A DNA stretch of 64,000 bases, taken from NCBI RefSeq assembly GCF_007993935.1, contig NZ_VITY01000002.1, positions 372,001 through 436,000 on the forward strand. The letters run 5' to 3'. How positions within the stretch are numbered: the stretch's first letter is position 1; each line of letters opens with the position of its first letter. Shown in pieces: positions 17,531-26,090 of the stretch. This DNA comes from Bradyrhizobium macuxiense (GTDB taxonomy: Bacteria > Pseudomonadota > Alphaproteobacteria > Rhizobiales > Xanthobacteraceae). Below the pieces are notes generated by a model. It had not been told where the DNA came from. It worked only from the letters and a program-made list of their open reading frames with translations, and searched no databases. Position numbers and translations under genes: made by a program.

Positions 17531-19222
17531 TCAGGCGGCGCGGACGGCCTCGAGGAACTTCCCGACTTCGAGCTTGAGGCGGTTGCTGTCACCCGAGAGC
17601 GACTGTGCTGCCGACAGCACCTGGCTTGAGGCCGAGCCAGTTTCGTTGGCGCCGTGCTGCACGTCGGTGATGTTGGCCGAGACCTGCTGTGTGCCCTGCG
17701 CCGCCTGCTGCACGTTGCGGGATATTTCCTGCGTCGCGGCGCCCTGCTCTTCGACCGCGGCGGCAATGGTGGAGGAGATCTCCGACAGCCGTTCGATGGT
17801 CGACGAGATCTCCTTGATCGCACCGACCGACTCCTGGGTCGCGGTCTGGATGCCGGCGATCTGCTGGCCGATCTCGCCGGTCGCCTTGGCGGTCTGCTCG
17901 GCGAGCGCCTTCACCTCGGACGCGACGACCGCGAAACCGCGGCCGGCCTCACCGGCGCGCGCCGCCTCGATGGTCGCGTTCAGCGCCAAGAGATTGGTCT
18001 GCCCGGCGATGGTGTTGATCAGCTCGACGACGTCGCCGATGCGCGCGGCGGCCTTCGACAGCTCGCTGACGCGATCGTTGGTGGTGCGCGCCTGGCCGAC
18101 GGCGTCGCCCGCCATCCGCGCCGACTCCTGCACCTGGCGGCTGATCTCGGTGACCGACGACGACAGCTCTTCGGTCGCCGACGCCACCGACTGCACGTTG
18201 GTCGAGGCTTCCTCGGACGCAGCCGCAACCGACGTGGTCAGTTCCTGCGAGCGACGCGCCGTCGACGACAGCGTAGAGGCGGAAGCTTCGAGCTGGGTCG
18301 AGGCCGACGACACGGTCTGCACGATCTCGCCGATCATCTGTTCGAAATTGCGGGTGATGGCGTCGACCCGGCGGCCGCGCTCGATCTTGGCTTCGGCATC
18401 GGCGGCCGCGGCCTCGTCGGCGGTCTTCTTGGCGACCAGGGCTTCCTTGAACACCTGCAACGTATCGGCCATCGCGCCGATCTCGGTCTTCTCGCCCTGA
18501 TGCGGCACCACGGCGGTCAGATCGCCACGGCCCAGTGCCTGCATCGGGTTGACGATCGAGGCGATTCCGGAAGAGACATCGCGGATCATCAGGAAGCTGA
18601 CGCCAACGCCGACGACGATGGCGGCGCCAAGGATGATCGCAAGCAGCATGACGGCCGATGTGTAGCTGTTCGACGCGTCCTGCGTCGCCTTGTCGGCACC
18701 TGCATTGTTGAGGTCGATGTCCTTACGCAGGATCTCGTCCGCATCGAGGCCGATCTTGTTCACGGTCTTGGCGTTCAGCTCATGCGCCTCGTGCGGGATC
18801 TTGCCGGCCTCCTTGCGCGAGAGCGCCATCACTTCCTCGGTGCCCTTCTTGTAGCGGGTCCAGGTATCGACCCATTGATTGTACAGCGCACGCTCCTCGG
18901 GGGACGTGATCATCGGCTCGTAGTTCGCGCGGAACTTGGTGTTGGCTTCGACCACCGTCGCAAGGGTCTTTTCCTGCGCCAGCTTTTCCTCCAGCGTCTC
19001 GGCCAGCATGTGCTCGCGGATCACGTTGCGGTAGGTGATGACGCCGGCGCGCAAATCCCCCAGCACGCGCACGCTCGGCAACCAGCTCGTCGTGATGTCG
19101 ACTGTGTTGGCATTGATCGACCGCAAGTTCATGACCGCGAGCAGGCCCATGCCTGTCGTCGCGACGAGCAGGAATGCAACCACGGCAATGATCTTGGCGC
19201 GGATCGAGTATTTTGCGAACAT
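17531..19222 (-). CDS. methyl-accepting chemotaxis protein
   Basis: Chemoreceptor of 563 residues. First membrane helix about 11-31, a periplasmic four-helix-bundle-type ligand domain (about 32-188; [14 protein letters not shown] segment and many charged helices), second membrane helix about 190-212, HAMP linker (about 213-270), then the coiled-coil signalling domain with the highly conserved hairpin tip [44 protein letters not shown]. There is no NWETF-like CheR-docking pentapeptide at the C-terminus (ends FLEAVRAA). It senses an unknown ligand and signals to CheA/CheW encoded elsewhere; no chemotaxis genes are adjacent. Monocistronic. Confidence 0.94.
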   Translation of the reverse strand: MFAKYSIRAKIIAVVAFLLVATTGMGLLAVMNLRSINANTVDITTSWLPSVRVLGDLRAGVITYRNVIREHMLAETLEEKLAQEKTLATVVEANTKFRANYEPMITSPEERALYNQWVDTWTRYKKGTEEVMALSRKEAGKIPHEAHELNAKTVNKIGLDADEILRKDIDLNNAGADKATQDASNSYTSAVMLLAIILGAAIVVGVGVSFLMIRDVSSGIASIVNPMQALGRGDLTAVVPHQGEKTEIGAMADTLQVFKEALVAKKTADEAAAADAEAKIERGRRVDAITRNFEQMIGEIVQTVSSASTQLEASASTLSSTARRSQELTTSVAAASEEASTNVQSVASATEELSSSVTEISRQVQESARMAGDAVGQARTTNDRVSELSKAAARIGDVVELINTIAGQTNLLALNATIEAARAGEAGRGFAVVASEVKALAEQTAKATGEIGQQIAGIQTATQESVGAIKEISSTIERLSEISSTIAAAVEEQGAATQEISRNVQQAAQGTQQVSANITDVQHGANETGSASSQVLSAAQSLSGDSNRLKLEVGKFLEAVRAA

Positions 19223-19375
19223 CGTGGGGTCTCTTGGGTATCGGGCTCGCGAAGCCCAATCGAATGGCTGGGGGCGCGGCGGTGCGCCACAGACATCAAA
19301 GCCAGCCCCCCTCCTTAAGTAGGGTTAATTTGGTCCTCCGCTGAACTACGGAGATACCCGTCACCATCGTGACAT

Positions 19376-19417
19376 GATGCGCAAGAGACGCATCAGGATG
19401 CGCAAGGGGCGCATCAG
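19376..19417. repeat. two tandem 21-bp palindromic units at otnK stop
   Basis: Unit 1 (19376-19396) and unit 2 (19397-19417) differ at 1 of 21 positions (GATGCGCAAGAGACGCATCA versus GATGCGCAAGGGGCGCATCA, then G). Each folds as GATGCG/CGCATC. The second unit overlaps the otnK stop codon, 19414-19416. Confidence 0.75.
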
Positions 19418-20703
19418 GGCATCAATGCCAGCGCATCCGAGAAGAACTCCGGCCCGCCGAAATTGCCCGATTTCAGGGCAAGCACCATCTCGCCATTGCT
19501 GGCACCGACCGCGCGGAGAACCGGCACGCCTGCGGCGATTTCCGCACCGACCAGGAAGCCTGGGATGCCCAGGCGATCGACCACGGCGCCTGACGTTTCA
19601 CCACCGGCAACCACCAGTCTGCGCACGCCCGACTGCACCAACCCCTCCGCGAGGTCGGCCATGGCCTGCTCGATGGCGTGTCCGGCCGCATCTCGGCCAT
19701 GACGCGATTGCAGAGCTGCAACCTGGTCCGGGGTCGAGCTGCTCGCGATCAGGACCGGCCCCTTCCCCAGCCGCTCCCTGGTCCAGGCGAGCGCGCGCTG
19801 CGCCTCGTCCTTGCCCGCGATCACGCGCTCGGGGTCGAGGTGCAGGACCGGCATCACCTTCTCGGCGCTGGCGATCTGGCGCAGGGTCGCCTGCGAGCAA
19901 CTGCCGGCGAGGCACGCCGCCGGCCCGCCGATCGCGGCTGCGGAGATTGCATTTTCGGCAGCCGATCTGGCCTTGCCGGCGGCGACCAGGGCCCGCGCCA
20001 AACCAAGCCCGATGCCGGAGGCGCCGACCGAGAGACGGTGATCCAGCGCCACCTGCCCGATGGTCTCGAGGTCGCGGTCGAACACCGCGTCGATGATGGC
20101 GGCGCCGACGCCGCTACCCGCGAGGTCGGCGAGCTTCGCTCGAACGGCCTCCACGCCGCGCGCGAGCGTCGCCAGATCGACCAGGCCGACCTTGGTCTTG
20201 CTCTGGCGCGCCAGCACGCGAACCAGATTGGAATCATGCATCGGGTTGAGCGGATGATCCTTCAACGGGCTCTCGTTCAGCGGCACGGAGCCTACGAACA
20301 GATTGCCCTGATAGACGGTGCGGCCGGTTTCCGGGAACGCCGGCGTCACCAGCACGATGCTGTCCTTGGAGTCGGCGCGCAGCGCGTCCATAACCGGGCC
20401 GATATTGCCGGCGTCGGTGGAATCGAAAGTCGAACAGATCTTGAACTGGATGTGAGAGGCGCCGCGGCCGCGCAGCCAGGTCTCCGCGGCGCGCGAGCGC
20501 GTCACGGCAAGGCCGGCCTCGATCGAGCGGCTCTTCAGCGACACCACGACGGCATCGACCTCGGGCAGCGTGAGATCGTCCGCCGGGACGCCGATGGTCT
20601 GCACGGTGCGCAGGCCGGCGCGGGTCAGCGTGTTGGCGAGGTCGGAGGCGCCGGTATAGTCGTCGGCGATGCAGCCGAGCGACAGTTTCGCAGCTGATGT
20701 CAC
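19414..20703 (-). CDS. otnK: 3-oxo-tetronate kinase OtnK
   Basis: Four-carbon acid-sugar kinase of 429 residues (DUF1537 family). The N-terminal domain opens with LGCIADDYTGASDLANTLTRAGLRT (about 9-33), the family substrate/nucleotide motif, and the C-terminal domain carries the nucleotide-binding GVRRLVVAGGETSGAVVDRLG. Established role: ATP-dependent phosphorylation of 3-oxo-tetronate to its 4-phosphate. Last gene of the ltnD-otnI-otnK operon; its ATG overlaps the otnI stop as ATGA. Together with OtnC (22588) the module is complete. The stop codon falls inside a tandem palindromic repeat. Confidence 0.92.
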   Translation of the reverse strand: MTSAAKLSLGCIADDYTGASDLANTLTRAGLRTVQTIGVPADDLTLPEVDAVVVSLKSRSIEAGLAVTRSRAAETWLRGRGASHIQFKICSTFDSTDAGNIGPVMDALRADSKDSIVLVTPAFPETGRTVYQGNLFVGSVPLNESPLKDHPLNPMHDSNLVRVLARQSKTKVGLVDLATLARGVEAVRAKLADLAGSGVGAAIIDAVFDRDLETIGQVALDHRLSVGASGIGLGLARALVAAGKARSAAENAISAAAIGGPAACLAGSCSQATLRQIASAEKVMPVLHLDPERVIAGKDEAQRALAWTRERLGKGPVLIASSSTPDQVAALQSRHGRDAAGHAIEQAMADLAEGLVQSGVRRLVVAGGETSGAVVDRLGIPGFLVGAEIAAGVPVLRAVGASNGEMVLALKSGNFGGPEFFSDALALMP

Positions 20704-21482
20704 GGCTTCACTCCGGCATAGGGCTTGAACCAGGCAAGGCCATCGGTGGTCTTGCCGCGCGGATTGTATTCGCAGCCGACAAAGCCGCCATAGCCGAGCC
20801 TATCCAGCTCGCCGAACAGGAACGGATAATTCAGCTCCTCACCATCGGGCTCGTTGCGCGACGGGATCGAGGCGATCTGGATGTGGCCGATGATCGGCAT
20901 CATCTCGCGCAGCCGCATGGTGACGTCGCCATGGATGATCTGGCAGTGATAGATGTCGAATTGCAGCTTGAGGTTCGGGATGCCCAGCTCATTGATGACG
21001 TCGCGCGCGAAGATGAAGTCGTTGAGGAAGTAGCCGGGCACGTTGCGCGGATTGATCGGCTCGATCACGACGTCGAGGCCGTGCGGCGCGAAGAACTCGG
21101 CGGCATGTGCGACCGATTTGCGAAACGCCGCAACCGCTTTGGCATCGCTGCGGTCGGCAATCCCAGCCATCAGGTGCACCCGCTTGACGCCAGTCGCGCG
21201 CGCATAGGGTAGCGCGGTCTTCAGGCTCGCTTGCAAATCGGCGAACCGATCCGGCAGCGCGGCAAAGCCCTTCTCGCCGGCGTTCCAGTCGCCCGGCGGC
21301 AGGTTGAACAGCGCCTGGATCAGCCCGGCAGCCTTCAGCCGCTTGCCGACCTCCTCGGCCGGATGGTCGTACGGAAACAGGAATTCGACCGCGGTGAAGC
21401 CCGCTTTCGCCGCGGCGTCGAAACGGTCGAGGAACGGGACCTCGTTGAACATCATGGTGAGGTTGGCGGCAAAGCGGGGCAT
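20700..21482 (-). CDS. otnI: 2-oxo-tetronate isomerase OtnI
   Basis: TIM-barrel isomerase of 260 residues in the hydroxypyruvate isomerase (Hyi)-like family. It opens MPRFAANLTMMFNEVPFLDRFDAAAKAGFTAVEFLFPY and contains the metal-site strands DVVIEPINPRNVPGYFL (E142 region) and LQFDIYHCQIIHGD, then HIQIASIPSRNEPDGEELNYP. Established role in tetronate use: interconversion of 2-oxo- and 3-oxo-tetronate before OtnK. It is flanked on the same strand by ltnD and otnK, which favours OtnI over glyoxylate-pathway hydroxypyruvate isomerase. Confidence 0.92.
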   Translation of the reverse strand: MPRFAANLTMMFNEVPFLDRFDAAAKAGFTAVEFLFPYDHPAEEVGKRLKAAGLIQALFNLPPGDWNAGEKGFAALPDRFADLQASLKTALPYARATGVKRVHLMAGIADRSDAKAVAAFRKSVAHAAEFFAPHGLDVVIEPINPRNVPGYFLNDFIFARDVINELGIPNLKLQFDIYHCQIIHGDVTMRLREMMPIIGHIQIASIPSRNEPDGEELNYPFLFGELDRLGYGGFVGCEYNPRGKTTDGLAWFKPYAGVKP

Positions 21483-21494
21483 TGCAGGATCCTC

Positions 21495-22406
21495 TTATTT
21501 CGCGCCGGGAAGCTTGGTGCCGGTGACCTGGGCATACATCCGCGCCACCGACGCATCGTCGTCGCGGCCCATGCCGGCGGCCGCGGTCATCAGGAACATC
21601 TGCAGCGCCGCGGCCGACACCGGCACCGGGAAGCGCGCATTGCGCGCCATGTCCTGGATGATGCCGAGGTCCTTGACGAAAATCTCCACCGCGCTGCGCG
21701 GCGCATAGTCGCCGTCGAGCACATGCGGCATGCGGTTCTCGAACATCCAGGAATTGCCGGCGGAGGCCGTGATCACCTCGTAGACCTTGCGGATATCGAG
21801 GCCCTGCTTGGCGGCAAAGGCGATCGCCTCCGAGGCGGCCGCGATGTGCACGCCGGCCAGCAGCTGGTTGATCATCTTGAACGCGGCGCCTTGGCCTGCG
21901 GCATCGCCAAGCTCGTAGAGTTTTGCCGCCATCGCATCCAGCGCCGGCCGCGCCTTCGCAAATGCCGCCACGCTGCCGGAGGCGAGAATGGTCAGCTCGC
22001 CTTGCGCCGCGCGCTGCGCGCCGCCGGAGATCGGGGCATCGAGATAATGCCGGCCGGTCGCCTCGAGCTGTTTTGCGAGGCGCCGCGCGATATCGGGGTC
22101 CATGGTCGCCGAGGAAATGAACACCGCGTCCTTGGCCAGCGTCTCGGCCGCGCCGTCCTTGCCGAACAGGATCGCTTCGGTCTGAGCCGCATTCACCACC
22201 ACGCTAACGACGATGTCGGCATCCCGGGCCGCTTCGGCCGGCGTTTTCGCGCCCTTGCCGCCGTCGGCCACGAAGCGCGCGACGGCATCGGCCGAAACGT
22301 CGCAGCCGGTCACGACGAAGCCGGCGCGGCTGAGCGAGGTCGCCATGCCGTATCCCATCGAGCCCAGCCCGATGACGGCGACGTGTGGTGTTGCGGAACT
22401 GGACAT
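21495..22406 (-). CDS. ltnD: L-threonate dehydrogenase-like (LtnD)
   Basis: Beta-hydroxyacid dehydrogenase of 303 residues. The Rossmann motif GLGSMGYGMA is at 13-22, substrate motif DAPISGGAQRAAQGELTILASG in mid-protein, and the catalytic lysine in AFKMINQLLAG near 173. In this gene context it should oxidise L-threonate at C2 to 2-oxo-tetronate with NAD. The start at 22406 gives the usual N-terminus MSSSATPHVAVIG; the in-frame upstream ATG at 22463 lies in a dispersed repeat and is rejected. First gene of the operon, 12 bases before otnI, divergent from otnC. Confidence 0.9.
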   Translation of the reverse strand: MSSSATPHVAVIGLGSMGYGMATSLSRAGFVVTGCDVSADAVARFVADGGKGAKTPAEAARDADIVVSVVVNAAQTEAILFGKDGAAETLAKDAVFISSATMDPDIARRLAKQLEATGRHYLDAPISGGAQRAAQGELTILASGSVAAFAKARPALDAMAAKLYELGDAAGQGAAFKMINQLLAGVHIAAASEAIAFAAKQGLDIRKVYEVITASAGNSWMFENRMPHVLDGDYAPRSAVEIFVKDLGIIQDMARNARFPVPVSAAALQMFLMTAAAGMGRDDDASVARMYAQVTGTKLPGAK

Positions 22407-22436
22407 GCGGCGATCCCTGAACATTTTTGGTTGTTT

Positions 22437-22478
22437 GAGCATTTTCGGAAAACCGGCTTTCACCCTTCCCGATCATGC
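22437..22478. repeat. dispersed element, family G, copy 1
   Basis: Reverse complement of a motif of the form GCATGATCNGGAA-GTNNAAGCNGGTTTTCCGAAAA, shared with 51478-51540. It lies in the divergent ltnD/otnC promoter region, so it may be part of or displace their regulatory sites. Confidence 0.6.
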
Positions 22479-22587
22479 GCGTTGCTGCTTGCCTATCACG
22501 GCTTGGCCGCGCTGCCAAAGCATGAGACAAAGCTGAAAACGGATGGCGGCAAAGTTGGCGCCAAGAGCGACCGGAAGAGCGAACCGG

Positions 22588-23244
22588 ATGAGCGAAACAA
22601 AGCTTCGTGAAGACATCTGCCGGTTCGGCCGCTCGCTGTTCGAGCGCGGGCTGACGCCGGGCTCCTCGGGCAATATCAGCGTCCGGCTCGACGATGGCGG
22701 CTGGCTGGTGACGCCGACCAACGCCTCGCTCGGCTTCCTCGATCCGGCGAAAATGTCGCGGCTCGACGGCAACGGCCGGCTGGTCTCCGGCGATGCCCCG
22801 ACCAAGGAAGTGCCGCTGCACACCGCGCTCTACCAGACGCGCACGAGCGCCGGCGCAGTGGTGCATCTGCACTCGACCCATTCGGTCGCGCTCTCGATGC
22901 TGCCCGAGATCGACCCGCGCGCCGCACTGCCGGCGATGACGGCCTACTACGTCATGAAGTGCGGCCAGACCGCGCTGGTGCCCTATTATCGCCCCGGCGA
23001 TCCCGCCGTGGCCGACGCGATCAGAGGGCTGGCCGGGAAATATTCATCGGTGCTGCTCGCCAATCACGGGCCGGTCGTGTCAGGCGACACACTGGAAGCG
23101 GCCGTGTTCGCGACCGAGGAGCTGGAAGAAACCGCCAAACTCTATCTGCTGCTGCGCGGGCTGAACCCGCGCTATCTCTCGCCCGAACAGGTGGCGGATT
23201 TGACGAAGACATTCGGGCTCGTGCTGCCGGATCACCCTCACTAG
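22588..23244 (+). CDS. otnC: 3-oxo-tetronate 4-phosphate decarboxylase OtnC
   Basis: Class II aldolase/adducin-fold protein of 218 residues. Substrate-phosphate loop GSSGNISVRL is near the N-terminus, the zinc histidines are in VVHLHSTHSVA, and the third in LLANHGPVVSG. Established role: decarboxylation of 3-oxo-tetronate 4-phosphate to dihydroxyacetone phosphate. The start at 22588 (MSETKLREDICRFGRSL) matches the family; an in-frame ATG at 22543 would add a basic, unconserved tail. Divergent from ltnD with about 180 bases between. Confidence 0.92.
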   Translation: MSETKLREDICRFGRSLFERGLTPGSSGNISVRLDDGGWLVTPTNASLGFLDPAKMSRLDGNGRLVSGDAPTKEVPLHTALYQTRTSAGAVVHLHSTHSVALSMLPEIDPRAALPAMTAYYVMKCGQTALVPYYRPGDPAVADAIRGLAGKYSSVLLANHGPVVSGDTLEAAVFATEELEETAKLYLLLRGLNPRYLSPEQVADLTKTFGLVLPDHPH

Positions 23245-23261
23245 ATCAAGCGGAGGACTAT

Positions 23262-23564
23262 ATGCGGAGGACAGTCATGATGAAGTTCACAGGCTTGGCA
23301 TTCGCGGTTCTGTTCGTCGGCGACGTGGCGGGATCGGCCGCACGGACCGAGGAGAACTTGCCGGACCTGCTGGCGATCCAGTTGCGCGCGCAAGGCTATG
23401 CCTGCGACAAGCCGCTCAAGGCCGAAAGAAACGACAAGCTCTCGAAGCCCGACAACGAGGCCTGGACGCTGACCTGCAGCAACGCGACCTACCGCGTCAC
23501 CCGCGTCCCCGACCTCGCCGCCAAGGTCGAAAAGATCGAAGACGGCAAGGAAGCGGGCAAGTAG
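23262..23564 (+). CDS. small secreted/periplasmic protein of unknown function
   Basis: Protein of 100 residues with an N-terminal signal peptide (MRRTVMMKFTGLAFAVLFVGDVAGSAA, cleavage likely near residue 27) and two cysteines (YACDKP, LTCSN) that could form a disulfide. No known domain recognised. Two starts are equally supported: ATG 23262 with GGAGG five bases upstream, and ATG 23277 with GGAGG six bases upstream; both leave a good signal peptide. It begins 17 bases after otnC on the same strand but nothing in it suggests a sugar-acid role. Confidence 0.7.
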   Translation: MRRTVMMKFTGLAFAVLFVGDVAGSAARTEENLPDLLAIQLRAQGYACDKPLKAERNDKLSKPDNEAWTLTCSNATYRVTRVPDLAAKVEKIEDGKEAGK

Positions 23565-23594
23565 GCCGCGTGGGTTGCGGAGCACTATCCTCCC

Positions 23595-23678
23595 CGTCAT
23601 TGCGAGGAGCGAAGCGACGAAGCAATCCATCTTTCCCCGAGTGGAGAGATGGATTGCTTCGCTGCGCTCGCAATGACG
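23595..23678. repeat. dispersed palindromic element, family A, copy 4
   Basis: Long arm first. It lies between the convergent small secreted protein gene and the ABC ATPase gene and ends 7 bases before the ATPase stop. Confidence 0.9.
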
Positions 23679-23684
23679 GTGAAA

Positions 23685-24389
23685 TCAGAGCCCCAGATAC
23701 GCCTTGCGCACGTCTGGATTGCCGCTGATCTCGGCGGCGGTGCCCTGCATCAGCACGCGGCCGGTTTGCAGGATGTAGGCGCGATCGGCGATCTCGAGGC
23801 ACTCGGCCATACGCTGCTCGACGATCAGGACCGTCATGCCGGCGTCGCGGATGCGCTTCACGGCCTGGAAGATCTCATCCACCAGCTTCGGCATGATGCC
23901 CTGCGACGGCTCGTCGAGCATCAGGAGCCGCGGCCGCGTCATCAGCGCGCGGCCGATCGCGAGCATCTGCTGCTCGCCGCCGGACAAGGTCTCGGCACGC
24001 TGCTCGAGCCGTTCGCCGAGCCGCGGGAACAGATTGAACACCAGATCGAGCGGCGCATCGCGGTCAGCCTTGCTGCGATAGAGATAGCTGCCGAGCCGCA
24101 GATTGTCGCTCACCGACAGCCGCGGAAACAACCGCCGGTTCTCCGGCACGAAGGCGATGCCTTCAGCCGTGATGACGTGCTGCGGCTGGCCGTCGATGCG
24201 CTTGCCGTCGAAGGTGACGGTGCCGGCGCGCGGGCGCTCGGCGCCGGCGATCGATTTCAAAAGCGTCGACTTCCCCGCGCCGTTGGCGCCGGCGACACAG
24301 ACGATCTCGCCCTGGGTGACGTCGATCGACACCGAGGAGATCGCGACCAGGCCCTGATAGGCGGTGGTGACTTCACGCACCGACAGCAT
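23685..24389 (-). CDS. branched-chain amino acid-type ABC transporter ATPase (LivF-type)
   Basis: Cytoplasmic ATP-binding subunit, 234 residues. Walker A GANGAGKST (about 34-42), Q-loop region VPENRRLFPRLSVSDNL, signature LSGGEQQMLAIGRAL, Walker B LLMLDEPSQGI and the switch histidine region (LIVEQRM). Its start overlaps the end of the next upstream ATPase gene by 17 bases. Last gene of a five-gene LivK-H-M-G-F-type operon. The transported solute may be an amino acid, amide, urea or aromatic acid; the sequence alone does not tell. Confidence 0.93.
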   Translation of the reverse strand: MLSVREVTTAYQGLVAISSVSIDVTQGEIVCVAGANGAGKSTLLKSIAGAERPRAGTVTFDGKRIDGQPQHVITAEGIAFVPENRRLFPRLSVSDNLRLGSYLYRSKADRDAPLDLVFNLFPRLGERLEQRAETLSGGEQQMLAIGRALMTRPRLLMLDEPSQGIMPKLVDEIFQAVKRIRDAGMTVLIVEQRMAECLEIADRAYILQTGRVLMQGTAAEISGNPDVRKAYLGL

Positions 24390-25104
24390 GACGATCCCCG
24401 AGATAGGCAGAAATGACTTCCGGATTGCGGACGACCTCAGTGGGCTTGCCCTCGACCAGCACCTTGCCGAGATTGAGCACGATGGCGCGGTCGACCAACG
24501 GCATCACGATTTCCATCACGTGCTCGACCATCAGCACGGTGACGCCGGTGGCGCGCACCTTGCGCACCAGTTCGACGCCGGTCTGCGCCTCGACTGGCGT
24601 GAGGCCGGTGAGGACTTCGTCGAGCAGCAGCAATTTCGGCTCGGTCGCCAGCGCACGCGCGACCTCTAGCCGGCGCTTCTCCGACGGCACGAGATCGGCG
24701 GCAAGCTTGTCGGCGCGCGCCGCAAGGCCGCAGAACTCCAGCACCTCATAGGCCTTCTGCCGCGCGATCCGCATCTTGGTGTTGCGGATCAGCGCGCCGA
24801 CGATGACGTTGTCGATTACGGTCATGGTCTCGAAGCTCTTGACCACCTGGAAGGTGCGCCCGACGCCGCGCTGGCAGCGTTCCGCCGCCGGCAGCCGGGT
24901 GACGTCCTCGCCGTCGAAGATGATCGAGCCCTGGGTCGGCGGCAGCACGCCCGCGATCAGGTTGAACAGCGTCGACTTGCCGGCGCCGTTCGGGCCGATC
25001 AGGCCGACGATCTCGCCGCGCCCGACCGAGATCGAGACGTCGCTGTTGGCGACGAGGCCGCCGAAGCGCTGCCAGACGCCACGCGTTTCAAGCAGCGCCG
25101 TCAT
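24373..25104 (-). CDS. branched-chain amino acid-type ABC transporter ATPase (LivG-type)
   Basis: ATP-binding subunit, 243 residues. Walker A GPNGAGKST (about 36-44), family segment GVGRTFQVVKSFETMTVIDNVIVGAL, Walker B KLLLLDEVLTGLTP, and the C-terminal EVVRNPEVISAYLG typical of LivG. The signature loop reads LVPSEKRRLEVARAL rather than LSGGQ; a relaxed loop is common in this subfamily. The start at 25104 overlaps the permease stop as ATGA; a longer frame to 25293 is inside the permease gene and is rejected. Confidence 0.92.
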   Translation of the reverse strand: MTALLETRGVWQRFGGLVANSDVSISVGRGEIVGLIGPNGAGKSTLFNLIAGVLPPTQGSIIFDGEDVTRLPAAERCQRGVGRTFQVVKSFETMTVIDNVIVGALIRNTKMRIARQKAYEVLEFCGLAARADKLAADLVPSEKRRLEVARALATEPKLLLLDEVLTGLTPVEAQTGVELVRKVRATGVTVLMVEHVMEIVMPLVDRAIVLNLGKVLVEGKPTEVVRNPEVISAYLGDRHAVGA

Positions 25105-26090
25105 CGTGCGGCCTCCTTGCGCCCGGTGAGCATGCTGAACACACTGACCAGACCGCGCGGCAGCGCCAGCGAGATCGCGACAATCAGCGCGCCATAGACG
25201 ATCAGGTCGACGCCGCGGCCGGACCCGCCGATGAACGAGCGCGTCAGCTCGGTGAGCGGGATCAGGATCACTGCACCCAGGACCGGGCCCCACAAGGTGC
25301 CGATGCCCCCGAGCACGGCAGGCAGCGCCATCAACAGCGAGAACTGGAAGCCCATCACGCTCTCAGGATCGATATAGGACACGAATTGGGCGTAGAAGCT
25401 GCCGCCCACCGCGACCAGGAACGCCGAGACCGCAGCCGCCCCCATCTTGGAGTTGAACACGACCACTCCGAGGCTCTCGGCGGCATCGGGATTGTCCTTC
25501 ACCGCACGCCACCAATAGCCCCATTTGGAATCCTCCAGCCACCAGGTGACGAACCAGGCGATGCAGGCCAGCGCCAGCGCAAAATAGAAGTACGGCAGCT
25601 TCGAGCGGGCGAACTGGAATTTCAGCCAGCTGTCGCCGCGCACCGGAATGTCGATCCCGAGGGCTGCGCCCGCCCAATCCCAGTTCTGGATCAAAACCAG
25701 CGCGATCTCGGCGATCACGATGGTCGCGATCACGAAGTAATGCCCGCGCAGGCGGAAGCAGGGATAGCCGAGCGCCATCGCGATCACGGCCGAGATCGCC
25801 CCGCCCGCCAGCATGCCGAACCACGGCAGCACGCCGAACTTGGTGAACAGCAGCGCGGTGGTGTAGGCCCCGAGTCCGAAATACAGCGCATGGCCGAGCG
25901 AGATCTGCCCGCAATAGCCGGACAGGATGTTCCAGCTCTGCGACAGCGCGGCATACATCAGGGTCAGGACCATGATGTTCTGGACGTAGACGTCCTTGAC
26001 GAACAGCGGCACCAGCGCGGCGACCACCGCGAGGCAGGCCGCCATGATCAGGTCACGCCTGCGACGTTGGGCGAAGTGGGTGTCCATCAC
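25101..26090 (-). CDS. branched-chain amino acid-type ABC permease (LivM-type)
   Basis: Inner-membrane subunit of 329 residues with about ten hydrophobic helices. Family stretches: NILSGYCGQISLGHALYFGLGAYTTALL, CFRLRGHYFVIATIVIAEIALVL, and the cytoplasmic coupling region FNSKMGAAAVSAFLVAVGGSFYAQ. Overlaps both neighbours by ATGA junctions. It pairs with the LivH-type permease to form the membrane channel. Confidence 0.93.
   Translation of the reverse strand: MMDTHFAQRRRRDLIMAACLAVVAALVPLFVKDVYVQNIMVLTLMYAALSQSWNILSGYCGQISLGHALYFGLGAYTTALLFTKFGVLPWFGMLAGGAISAVIAMALGYPCFRLRGHYFVIATIVIAEIALVLIQNWDWAGAALGIDIPVRGDSWLKFQFARSKLPYFYFALALACIAWFVTWWLEDSKWGYWWRAVKDNPDAAESLGVVVFNSKMGAAAVSAFLVAVGGSFYAQFVSYIDPESVMGFQFSLLMALPAVLGGIGTLWGPVLGAVILIPLTELTRSFIGGSGRGVDLIVYGALIVAISLALPRGLVSVFSMLTGRKEAAR

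Noticed and set aside
17654..19318. 554-aa open frame on the plus strand
   Set aside because: Antisense shadow of the chemoreceptor gene, with no domain and a biased composition.
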